Positions 1 to 6,569 of a DNA stretch of 6,922 nt are shown piece by piece (position 1 is the first letter of the stretch; each line of letters starts with the position of its first letter). Below the pieces are notes generated by a model. That model was not told where the DNA came from and did no database searches. It saw only the letters and a program-made list of their open reading frames with translations. The translations under genes were made by a program, and so were the position numbers. Source of the DNA: Afipia sp. (lineage in GTDB: Bacteria; Pseudomonadota; Alphaproteobacteria; Rhizobiales; Xanthobacteraceae); the NCBI GenBank assembly GCA_026400415.1, contig JAPLPA010000408.1:1-6922 (forward strand), written 5' to 3'.

Positions 1-377
1 CCGTGGCGATTTCAGCGCCCGACGGCTCGCCTGTGCCGGGGATCGCGCCAGCAGCCAAACAACAGGCCCGCTACATCGCCGATGTCATCAAGGCGCGCCT
101 CAGTGGCAAAGCAGCACCTGGCCCGTTCCGCTACAAGCACGACGGAAGTCTGGCGCAGATCGGCAAGAGGCGCGCCGTCATTGATTTTGGATGGATGAAA
201 ATGCGCGGGGCGCTGGCATGGTGGATCTGGGGTATCGCCCATATCTATTTTCTGATCGGCGTTCGCAACCGTCTCAGCGTGGCGATCAGCTGGTGGTGGA
301 TCTATACACGCGATCAGCGCAGCGCGCGTCTGATTACACAGGGGCGCAGCGCGCCGGGTCAAACGGAATCAAGTTGA
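1..377 (+). CDS. ndh: Type II NADH dehydrogenase (NDH-2), C-terminal part; 5' end outside the window
   Basis: This is the last ~124 codons of an FAD-dependent NADH:quinone oxidoreductase. The enzyme passes electrons from NADH to quinone at the inner face of the cytoplasmic membrane without pumping protons. The stretch PGIAPAAKQQARY is the conserved segment near the FAD-binding end of the NDH-2 fold. It is followed by a basic linker with GSLAQIGKRRAVIDFG. After that comes a Trp-rich amphipathic region (ALAWWIWGIAHIYFLIG) and the RNRL and YTRDQRSARLI motifs typical of the membrane-anchoring C-terminus in this family. The frame is open from base 3 with no stop, so the real start lies upstream; the GTG at 3 is an internal valine. 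The stop is at 375-377, two bases from the end of convergent pleD. Nothing looks damaged in the visible part. The symbol is a family-level assignment. Confidence 0.88.
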   Translation, partial: VAISAPDGSPVPGIAPAAKQQARYIADVIKARLSGKAAPGPFRYKHDGSLAQIGKRRAVIDFGWMKMRGALAWWIWGIAHIYFLIGVRNRLSVAISWWWIYTRDQRSARLITQGRSAPGQTESS

Positions 378-379
378 GC

Positions 380-1711
380 TTATGCCGCAGCGGCAACGAC
401 GCGGTTACGGCCATCGTTCTTGGCGCGATAGAGCGCCTGATCGGCGCGCTTGAGGACGTCGGCGATGTCCTCGCCCTACCTCAAGTTTCTTGGCGCCCTT
501 CTCGATCGCGAAAGGCTCTCCGGCAATCGAGCGGCGCAGGCGTTCTGCGACCATGCCCGCGACATGCAGATCGGTCTCAGGCATCACGATCACGAACTCC
601 TCGCCGCCGTAACGGCAGGCGAGATCGATGCCGCGGATTGATTTGCGAATTCGCACCGCGAACTCGCGGAGCACGTCGTCGCCGGCATCGTGGCCGTGGT
701 TGTCGTTGATCGATTTGAAATAGTCGATGTCCAGCATCATCAGCGCCAGCGGCTTGGCGCGTGTGGCGGCCTGCTCTGCCAAGGTCGCAAGATGGGTTTC
801 CATGTAGCGGCGATTGTGCAGGCCGGTGAGCGCGTCGGTGATCGCCATTTCGATGGAGTTTTGCACGTTATCGCGCAGATGATCGGTATAGCGGCGCTTA
901 CGGATTTGGGTACGCGCGCGAGCCAGCAGTTCATTCTTGTCTACCGGGCGCAACAGATAGTCGTTCACGCCAATTTCAAGACCGCGCAAAAGCCGTGCGT
1001 TATTGTCGGCGTCAGCAATCGCCAGAATGGGAACGCTGCGGGTACGTTCAAGTGAACGGGCCTGACTGCACAGCCGAAGGCCGTCGAAGTTTTCCAAGCC
1101 GAGCGAGACGATCAACAGGTCGTAATTGCCCTCGGCGGCATGAAACAGCGCCTCAGCCGGATTGGGCTCGACATCGACGCTGTGCTCGTCCGCCAGAACT
1201 GGTGCCAATCGCTCATAAGACGATGGCCGGTCATCGACCAACAGAACCCGCCCGCCTTTGCCGGTGTCGGCAACCGCTTCGCGCTCCGGTGCGTTGACGC
1301 CGATTTCGAGCGATGTAATCGCGCGCATGCGCAACTCATCGGTCATCATCTTCAGCCGCGTCAGCGACGCGCAATCATGACAACGTCGGACACCGGTTTG
1401 GTCAGAAAATCATCCGCGCCTGCGTCGAGCCCCCGCACGCGATCGGCGGGACTGTCGAGCGCCGTGACCATGACGACCGGAATAAAATGTGTTTTAGGAT
1501 TCGACTTGAGACGGCGGCAAACCTCAAAACCGTCGATGTCCGGCATCATGACGTCGAGCAGGACGATGTCGCATTCTGCGCGTTCGCAGATTTCCAGCGC
1601 CTGCATTCCGCAATTGGCGGTCACAACATCGAAGTATTCGGCCGACAGACGCGCTTCGAGCAACTTGACGTTGGCGAGCACGTCATCGACGACCAGAACA
1701 CGGGCAGACAT
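380..1711 (-). pseudogene. pleD: PleD response regulator / diguanylate cyclase (REC-REC-GGDEF), disrupted by two lesions
   Basis: PleD makes cyclic di-GMP from two GTP after phosphorylation of its first receiver domain and controls the motile-to-sessile switch. Three pieces are visible on the minus strand. REC1 (1711 to ~1370) starts MSARVLVVDD, has the phospho-acceptor Asp53 in LLDVMMPD, and the KP motif. REC2 (~1367 to 960) is the usual degenerate adaptor, with Ser in place of the acceptor Asp (LLIVSLGLENFDG). The GGDEF domain has GGEEF at 594-608 and an RGID inhibitory site (624-635) five residues before it. The final helix ADQALYRAKNDGRNRVV ends at the TAA at 380-382. REC1 runs out of frame at 1361-1363 (TGA). 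The GGDEF frame jumps again at about 472-478, losing the TxSIG strand. The intact family length is ~455 residues. The longest pieces left are 116 and 314 codons, the second with a garbled tail. PleD sits 9 bp after divK. Either a true pseudogene or sequence errors. Confidence 0.88.
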
Positions 1712-1713
1712 TT

Positions 1714-1723
1714 GCGTCTCCTA
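1714..1723 (-). promoter_or_regulatory. Ribosome binding site of pleD overlapping the divK stop codon
   Basis: Read on the minus strand, the sequence TAGGAGACGCAAATG combines the divK stop (TAG, 1721-1723) with an AGGAG Shine-Dalgarno element and the pleD ATG (1709-1711). The spacer is about seven bases. This fixes the pleD start and points to translational coupling of the two genes in one transcript. Confidence 0.75.
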
Positions 1724-2086
1724 ACCGATAAACCGAAGGACGGTTTCGATAAATTTTCCGACCGAGATCGGCTTGGACAAATAGGCCTCGCAGCCACCTT
1801 CACGAATTCGTTCTTCATCGCCCTTCATGGCGAAGGCCGTGACCGCGACGACCGGAATGGCGCGCAGCTCGGCGTCGGCCTTGAGCCAACGCGTAACATC
1901 AAGGCCGGAGACCTCGGGAAGCTGGATATCCATTAGGATGAGAGACGGCTGATGCTTGCGGGCGAGATCGAGAGCCTCAACGCCATTTCGCGTGCCGACC
2001 GTCTCGTAACCGTGAGCCTCCAGCAGATCGCGAAAGAGCTTCATGTTTAGCTCGTTGTCCTCCACGATCAGGACGGTTTTCGCCAT
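1721..2086 (-). CDS. divK: Single-domain response regulator DivK
   Basis: DivK is a stand-alone receiver domain. In alphaproteobacteria it is phosphorylated and dephosphorylated by the PleC and DivJ type kinases and acts through DivL to lower CckA and CtrA activity, so it links polarity to the cell cycle. The 121-residue product starts MAKTVLIVEDNELN. It has the acidic pocket (Glu9, Asp10), the acceptor Asp53 in ILMDIQLPE, the Thr of AVTAF and the KP motif in LSKPI, which together cover a complete receiver fold with no output domain. Length and sequence match DivK (about 125 residues). I chose the ATG at 2084-2086 because GGAGG lies just upstream (2092-2096). A start at 2149 would add 21 residues not expected in the family. 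pleD follows 9 bp downstream, the classical divK-pleD order. Confidence 0.93.
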   Translation of the reverse strand: MAKTVLIVEDNELNMKLFRDLLEAHGYETVGTRNGVEALDLARKHQPSLILMDIQLPEVSGLDVTRWLKADAELRAIPVVAVTAFAMKGDEERIREGGCEAYLSKPISVGKFIETVLRFIG

Positions 2087-2213
2087 CCTGCCCTCCAATC
2101 CCCGTAAAATGCCCGCATCTGGCCGGATCGATACAATCCGCCACGCCAAAGTGACTCGGGCATGATGGGTTCCAAATTAGAGGCGATAAGTTACGGAAAG
2201 GCAAAGATCGACG
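2087..2213. promoter_or_regulatory. Divergent intergenic region between divK and the DUF3572 gene
   Basis: These 127 bp must carry the promoters for the leftward divK-pleD unit and the rightward DUF3572-dinB unit, because both reading directions begin here. I found a clear divK ribosome binding site (GGAGG, minus strand, 2092-2096). I did not find a convincing -35/-10 pair, nor a TTAA-N7-TTAA CtrA site. A single GANTC methylation site is present at 2153-2157, which chance alone could explain. Confidence 0.5.
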
Positions 2214-2480
2214 ATGAGAAAGGGCCCCTCCGACCCTCGTGAAGTTGCTGAAATCGTGGCGATTCAGGCACTTTCCTTCCTCGCGTCGGACCCCGAACGG
2301 CTAGGGTTGTTCCTGTCCGAAAGCGGTATCGGGCCGCAGACCCTGCGCACCTCAGCGGCCGACCCGAAATTCCATGCAGGCGTACTCGATTTCATCCTGC
2401 GCGACGATGCGACGGTGAAGGCATTCGCCGGCATCTCCCAACTCACCCCGGAGACGGTCGCGAACGCGCGCGAAGAGTGA
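2214..2480 (+). CDS. DUF3572 family protein of unknown function
   Basis: This small protein of 88 residues is largely helical and acidic, with no signal peptide or membrane segment. The sequence has the features of the alphaproteobacterial DUF3572 family: an N-terminal block around AEIVAIQALSFLASDPERLGLFL, a GIGPQTLR turn, and a C-terminal DFILRDDATVKAFA block. The family has no established biochemical role that I know of. It lies 4 bp upstream of the dinB start, so the two are probably cotranscribed, a neighbourhood common in this bacterial group. A role related to DNA repair can only be guessed from position. The start is the ATG at 2214. Only a weak purine stretch (GGAAAGG, 2195-2201) precedes it at a long spacing, so the start is less certain than the gene. 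Confidence 0.85.
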   Translation: MRKGPSDPREVAEIVAIQALSFLASDPERLGLFLSESGIGPQTLRTSAADPKFHAGVLDFILRDDATVKAFAGISQLTPETVANAREE

Positions 2481-2484
2481 TCGT

Positions 2485-3698
2485 GTGAGCGCCGACCCAA
2501 CCGCTGACATACCCGGATTTTGCCGCGACTGTCTTTGCGATGTCGCGATGTCAGCGCCGCGCTGCGCCGAATGCGGGTCCCCTCGCCTCGTCCGCCATCG
2601 CGTGCTCAATTCGCTAACGCTCGCTCATATCGATTGCGACGCGTTCTACGCGACCGTCGAGAAACGCGACAATCCGGATATCGCCGATAAACCCGTCATC
2701 ATCGGCGGCGGCAAGCGTGGCGTAGTCTCAGCCGCCTGCTACATCTCGCGCACCTACGGCGTTCGCTCCGCGATGCCGATGTTCAAGGCGCTGGCGTTGT
2801 GCCCGCATGCGGTCGTCGTGCGACCCGACATGGCGAAGTATGTCCGCGTTGGACGAGAGGTGCGGCAGGCCATGCTCACGCTCACACCGCTGATCGAACC
2901 GCTGTCGATCGACGAAGCTTTCCTCGATCTGTCCGGCACCGAACGCTTACACGGGACCATCGCGGCGAAAACACTGGCGAAATTTGCCAGCACTGTTCAG
3001 CGCAATGTTGGCATCACGGTTTCGGTCGGCCTTTCGGTGAATAAATTTCTCGCAAAGATCGCTTCGGATTTGGACAAGCCGCGCGGTTTTGCGGCCATCG
3101 ACCAGGAGGACGCCCGCACGCTGATGGCTGACCGGCCTGTCGGTTTCATCTACGGCGTCGGACCAGCCTCCCAGGAGAAGCTGTCGCAACACGGTTTTCG
3201 AACGATCAAGGATTTGCAACGCGCCGACGAAGTCGAATTGATGAAACAATATGGGCCGGAAGGACGGCGGCTGTGGCGGCTGGCGCGCGGCATTGACGAC
3301 CGCAAAGGCTGGAGAAGATTCTTTGGCGGCTCTGCGAAAAAGTATCGTCCCGTCTCAAGAGCGGCGATCTTTCGGGATCGACCATCACGCTAAAGCTCAA
3401 GACCGCCGATTTCCGCCAGCGCACGAGGTCGCAATCGATCCTTGTGCCGACGCAATTGGCGAGCCGGATTTTTGCAACCGTGAAGGAAATGCTGGCCAAA
3501 GAAATCGACGGCACGGCGTTTCGCTTGATTGGCGCGGGCGTCAGTGCATTAAAGTCCGGAGTCGGCGCCGACGATCATGATTTACTGGATCGCCGCGCCG
3601 CGCATGCAGAACGTGCAATGGATGATGTTCGCAAGAAATTCGGAAAAGATTCTGTCATAAGAGGGATTGCATATGATGGACCGGCGAAGACGAACTGA
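2485..3698 (+). pseudogene. dinB: DNA polymerase IV (Y-family, DinB) with N-terminal zinc-ribbon-like head, interrupted by an internal deletion and frameshift
   Basis: Pol IV carries out error-prone translesion synthesis at stalled forks. The first piece (2485 to ~3306, ~274 residues) opens with Cys13-x2-Cys16 and Cys27-x2-Cys30, a zinc-ribbon-like head. The palm follows, with HIDCDAFYA (metal-binding Asp50) and SIDEAF (Asp143, Glu144). Then come NKFLAKIASDLDKPRGF and the helix-hairpin-helix YGVGPASQEKL, and the frame reaches GIDDRK. At about 3307 the plus-1 frame becomes nonsense and ends at a stop at 3391-3393. The native sequence resumes in another frame at 3309-3312 (LEKILWRLCEKV, then SGSTITLKLKTADFRQRT) and continues through the little finger to the TGA at 3696-3698. 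Compared with the family, ~25-30 residues linking thumb and little finger are missing. The GTG start is set by the head and the 4-bp gap to DUF3572. Catalytic residues remain, but the truncated form lacks the DNA-gripping little finger. Confidence 0.9.
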
Positions 3699-3710
3699 GC
3701 CTTAGCAGCA

Positions 3711-4574
3711 TCACTTGCAGGGCTTGCTGTCCTTGATGTCAATCTTGCCCATTGCACCGGCGATGACGAAATCGTTGTAGTCCAGCATCAATGCGCGCGA
3801 TACACCGTCCTCGTACAACTCGAACGTCATCGCGTAGACCGGCGTTTGCTCGCCCGCATCCGCTTTCGTCGCGGCGTCATAGTAACTTACCGTCACAGGC
3901 CAGCGCGTCAGCGTCTTGAAATTGTCATTGGTTGTAGTCGGGTCTGGCTTTACTGGCGCGCGTGTTCCTGGAATCGGTTGACCGATGACCGTGAGCGTAT
4001 TGTAAACCTTCTCGCCATTGTCAGACCCGTCATAGATGACAAGTTCGAGCAGAGATTTACCCGCCCGCGCCGCATCGATGATGAGCCGTACCTGCTCGGT
4101 CGGAAATACCGCGTTCTCGATCGTAAATGTCTTCGCCGTCGGTTGTTTCAGTTTGACCGTTACCGTCTTGCCGGTCCGTTCCGCGATACCATCGACCGAT
4201 GTCACGTCATTATCGTTCATGCGCGTTTCGATCTTGAAGCGGTAATTGTTGCCGCCGCCATCTTCCCAGCTTGTCGAGCGAAGATCGCTGAATGTCGATT
4301 TGCTCTCGCCTGTATCGAGCTGCGAGACCTGACGGAAATCCGTGGTGTAGCCTTCGCAGGCGCTGCCGGTGAAATTGTAGAGGATGCGACCTGTTGCATT
4401 GTTGACCGTCGCATTGCCACGCGATTTCTGCAGACTGAGATCGTAAACTGCCTGATGCGGCAGGAAGGGGACGCTGGACGCTGCCTCCGCCCGCGATGTC
4501 CCAATGCTTTCTGCGCATATCGCTGCCAAAGCCAGAGCCAACATGGCAGAAGAAATACGGTTCGCGGAATGCAT
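3711..4574 (-). CDS. eipB: Periplasmic cell-envelope integrity protein EipB (DUF1849)
   Basis: The predicted product has 287 residues. It begins with a signal peptide: a short basic start, the hydrophobic stretch MLALALAAICA, and likely cleavage after the AEA near residue 31. The mature part is rich in Thr, Asp and Gly and in alternating beta-strand patterns, with no enzyme motif. Two cysteines in the mature region, Cys73 (SACEGY) and Cys286 (second-last residue, KPCK), match the conserved disulfide of EipB. EipB is a periplasmic beta-spiral protein known in Brucella to support envelope integrity and to work with a TPR-repeat partner. PHQAVYDLSL near the mature N-terminus and YAMTFELYEDGVSRALMLDY near the end are family-like. 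The start at 4572-4574 has GAGGAG about six bases upstream. The gene converges on dinB with a 12-bp gap and stands alone, with a plausible promoter at 4600-4628. Confidence 0.87.
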   Translation of the reverse strand: MHSANRISSAMLALALAAICAESIGTSRAEAASSVPFLPHQAVYDLSLQKSRGNATVNNATGRILYNFTGSACEGYTTDFRQVSQLDTGESKSTFSDLRSTSWEDGGGNNYRFKIETRMNDNDVTSVDGIAERTGKTVTVKLKQPTAKTFTIENAVFPTEQVRLIIDAARAGKSLLELVIYDGSDNGEKVYNTLTVIGQPIPGTRAPVKPDPTTTNDNFKTLTRWPVTVSYYDAATKADAGEQTPVYAMTFELYEDGVSRALMLDYNDFVIAGAMGKIDIKDSKPCK

Positions 4575-4599
4575 GGTCGCTCCTCAAATATCGAATCAA

Positions 4600-4628
4600 A
4601 CGATAGTAACAGCGCAACGTTCCGGCAA
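4600..4628 (-). promoter_or_regulatory. Candidate sigma-70 type promoter of eipB
   Basis: On the minus strand, TTGCCG (4623-4628) and TATCGT (4600-4605) are separated by exactly 17 bp. Each hexamer matches its consensus at four of six positions. Transcription would start near 4593, giving a leader of about 20 bases with the GAGGAG ribosome binding site in it. This is a visual match only; no experimental support is available here. Confidence 0.35.
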
Positions 4629-4781
4629 CCGATTGCGCCGCGCTCAATAGTCCCACAGAGGCGCGAAAAGTGACCGTTTTGAGGGGATTGCCCTGCATTA
4701 TGGTAGGTGGACATCACGCTTTCGATAGGCGACATAAAGCAGCGCGTGGTGACGAAACTTATCGACAATAGCGAGGCAGAC

Positions 4782-5249
4782 ATGGCGGGAAGCGTTGAGC
4801 AAAAGTTGAGAGCGCTGGGCATCGAGTTGCATGAACCCAAGGCACCCGCCGCCAACTATGTCGGGTTCGTACGTACCGGCAGCCTCCTCATCGTATCGGG
4901 ACAAGTCTGCTACAGCCCCGACGGCAAACTGATCGCCAAGGGGAAACTTGGTGCCGGCGTCAGCGTCGAACAGGGTGTTGCTGCGGCACGTGGCTGCGCG
5001 GTCAATATCCTTGCGCAGGTGAAGATGGCGCTCGGCGATCTCGACAAGGTCGTGCGTGTCGTGCGCCTCGGCGGTTTCGTCAACTCCGCGTCCGACTTCT
5101 TCGAGGGACCCAAGGTGCTGAACGGTGCTTCGGATTTGATGGTCGCCGCATTCGGTGACAAGGGCCGCCATGCACGTACCACCGTTGGCGTTGCGTCGTT
5201 ACCGTCCGATGCCGCAGTCGAGGTCGACGCCATATTCGAGGTGTCATAA
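4782..5249 (+). CDS. RidA/YjgF/YER057c/UK114 family protein
   Basis: This 155-residue protein belongs to the RidA superfamily of small trimeric proteins, whose canonical members hydrolyse reactive enamine/imine intermediates from PLP enzymes. The sequence matches the longer bacterial subgroup: an N-terminal VEQKLRALGIELHEPKAPAANY block, then LLIVSGQV, GVSVEQGVAAARGCAVNILAQVK, VVRLGGFVNSASDF, and an ending with ARTTVGVASLPSDAAVEVDAIFEV. The canonical active-site Arg position appears filled by the R of HARTTVGV, with a downstream VEVDAIFEV strand. Which substrate this subgroup acts on is not known to me. I place the start at the ATG at 4782 (GAGG at 4773-4776). A GTG at 4707 would add 25 residues that do not look like the family. 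The GDPD gene follows after 2 bp, so they are almost certainly cotranscribed. Confidence 0.87.
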   Translation: MAGSVEQKLRALGIELHEPKAPAANYVGFVRTGSLLIVSGQVCYSPDGKLIAKGKLGAGVSVEQGVAAARGCAVNILAQVKMALGDLDKVVRVVRLGGFVNSASDFFEGPKVLNGASDLMVAAFGDKGRHARTTVGVASLPSDAAVEVDAIFEVS

Positions 5250-5251
5250 TT

Positions 5252-6010
5252 TTGTTTTCGCGCGTGCCTTCATGGCTGACGGCGAGACCCGTTGCGCACC
5301 GCGGCCTGCATGATCGCGCGCGCGGCATCGTCGAAAACATGCCATCGGCGATCGACGCTGCCGTTGCGAAGAACTTCAGCATCGAGGTCGATCTGCAACT
5401 CACCGCCGATGGCGAAGCGATGGTACATCACGACTATGAGCTAGGACGGCTGACCGTAGGCAGCGGCGAATTACTCTCCAAAACCGCTGACGAACTGAAG
5501 GCCGTCGCGTTCAAGGATACGACGGACCGAATGATGACGCTGGGCGATCTTTGCGCCCGCGTCGATGGCCGCGTGCCGCTGGTGCTTGAGGTCAAAAGCC
5601 GCTTCGGCGGTGACCGCAAACTGGTGACGCGCATGGCACATGTGCTGGCATCCTATCGCGGGCCAGCGGTGGCGATGTCATTCGACCCGGACCAAGTGCT
5701 GGCGATCCGCGATCTCATCCCTCAAATTCCTCGCGGCGTCGTTGCGCAGCGTCGATACAACGACGGCGAATGGAAACAGCTACCTCCCGCCAAAATTCAC
5801 GAGATGCTTGGCCTTCGTCACGCTTTCCGCACCCGGCCGCATTTCGTGGCGTATTGGGTCAACGAATTGCCCGCCCCTGCTCCATGGATCGCGCATAACA
5901 TTTTTGGCTGCGCGCTGCTGACCTGGACGGTGCGGACGTCGGAACAGCGCGCACGCGCGGCGCGTTTTGCAGACCAGATGATATTTGAGGGATTTGTGCC
6001 GGAGACTTGA
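5252..6010 (+). CDS. Glycerophosphodiester phosphodiesterase family protein (GDPD)
   Basis: The 252-residue product has the GDPD TIM-barrel signature. AHRGLHD carries the catalytic His-Arg near residue 17, and an ENMPSAIDAA helix supplies a metal-ligand Glu. IEVDLQLTADGEAMVHHD contains the metal-binding Glu-x-Asp pair and the second catalytic His. LVLEVKSR is the next conserved metal-site strand, and LLTWTVRT with MIFEGF forms the barrel end. Family members cleave glycerophosphodiesters to glycerol-3-phosphate and an alcohol. The true substrate here is unknown. No signal peptide is visible, so it is probably cytoplasmic. The TTG at 5252 is preferred because GAGG at 5238-5241 (inside the end of the upstream gene) serves it. 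The in-frame GTG at 5264 also fits homologue lengths but has no ribosome binding site. The reading frame is intact, and the 2-bp gap implies one operon with the RidA gene. Confidence 0.88.
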   Translation: MFSRVPSWLTARPVAHRGLHDRARGIVENMPSAIDAAVAKNFSIEVDLQLTADGEAMVHHDYELGRLTVGSGELLSKTADELKAVAFKDTTDRMMTLGDLCARVDGRVPLVLEVKSRFGGDRKLVTRMAHVLASYRGPAVAMSFDPDQVLAIRDLIPQIPRGVVAQRRYNDGEWKQLPPAKIHEMLGLRHAFRTRPHFVAYWVNELPAPAPWIAHNIFGCALLTWTVRTSEQRARAARFADQMIFEGFVPET

Positions 6011-6023
6011 GAGGGTGACAAGG

Positions 6024-6068
6024 TTGGCTTTTCTATGAAGCACTTGAAGTCATCCGAGCGAAAGCCAA
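6024..6068. repeat. Imperfect inverted repeat downstream of the GDPD gene
   Basis: TTGGCTTT (6024-6031) and its exact complement AAAGCCAA (6061-6068) flank a 29-base spacer, 13 bases after the GDPD stop. The stem is short, its loop is long, and no run of T follows, so it is not a standard intrinsic terminator. It may be a weak mRNA structure between the GDPD gene and the next gene, or chance. Confidence 0.3.
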
Positions 6069-6121
6069 TCTAACACACGACACGGACTCGATTTTTCAAA
6101 ACCAAGCGGTGCGCAAGCCCA

Positions 6122-6568
6122 TTGACGGACTCGTCCGACATCACGCTCGAAGCCATATCGTCCGTCACGCAAATCACGGCGGACGACTGGAACGCATGCG
6201 CGAATCCGACCAGCGGCGAAAAAGCCGCGTCATCCAATTCTCCAGATGATTCGCGCAAGGATTCAAAAGCGGACTACAACCCGTTCGTTTCACACGCTTT
6301 TTTCACCGCGCTTGAAGCGTCGGTTTCGGCGACGGCACGCACCGGCTGGGCGGCGCGCCATCTGATCGCGCGCTGCAGCGGCAAGGTTGAGGGCATCGTG
6401 CCGTGCTATTTGAAAAATCATTCGCAGGGAGAATATGTCTTCGATCACGGCTGGGCCGACGCATTCGAACGCGCAGGCGGAAGCTATTATCCAAAGTTGC
6501 AGGCGACTGTTCCCTTCACGCCCGCCACAGGTCCGCGCCTGCTCGTGCGTCCCGGTGCCAGCTCGACA
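6122..6568 (+). pseudogene. FemAB-like / DUF482 (peptidoglycan-recognition type) acyltransferase, N-terminal half; rearranged gene
   Basis: The first ~149 codons match the N-terminus of the DUF482 FemAB-like family (GNAT-fold proteins of about 390 residues, annotated as peptidoglycan biosynthesis/recognition proteins). Diagnostic segments are YNPFVSHAFFTALE, HLIARCSGKVEGIVPCYLKNHSQGEYVFDHGWADAFERAGG, and YYPKLQATVPFTPATGPRLLVRPG. A hydrophilic stretch rich in Ser, Lys and Asp lies at residues ~29-46. After RPGASST the plus-strand frame turns into low-quality sequence and stops at 6656-6658. From about 6570 the continuing part of the same protein is on the minus strand instead. The TTG at 6122 is the only start in frame after a TAA at 6071-6073, and its ribosome binding site is poor. 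The gene follows the RidA and GDPD genes and was probably their operon partner. Family function is poorly characterised. Confidence 0.8.
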
Positions 6569-6569
6569 A

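Noticed and set aside
2087..2149. N-terminal extension of DivK by 21 residues (start at 2149).
   Set aside because: DivK begins at the receiver fold, and the ATG at 2086 has GGAGG just upstream.
2153..2157. GANTC methylation sites (here and at 4593-4597) as CcrM-dependent cell-cycle control of divK or eipB.
   Set aside because: Single GANTC sites are expected by chance in sequences of this length, and no CtrA motif accompanies them.
3251..3580. Plus-strand frame of 109 codons overlapping the dinB break.
   Set aside because: It is the third, non-coding frame of dinB. The conserved Pol IV residues are in the other two frames.
3846..4673. Long plus-strand open frame of 275 codons opposite eipB.
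   Set aside because: It is antisense to a gene with a signal peptide, conserved cysteines and a ribosome binding site. Its product is Arg-rich with no recognisable motif.
4707..4781. A longer RidA-family protein starting at GTG 4707.
   Set aside because: The extra 25 residues lack family character, while the ATG at 4782 has a GAGG element at good spacing and gives the usual length.
6024..6068. Intrinsic terminator after the GDPD gene.
   Set aside because: The inverted repeat is only 8 bp with a 29-base loop and no following T run, so it is recorded only as a weak repeat.
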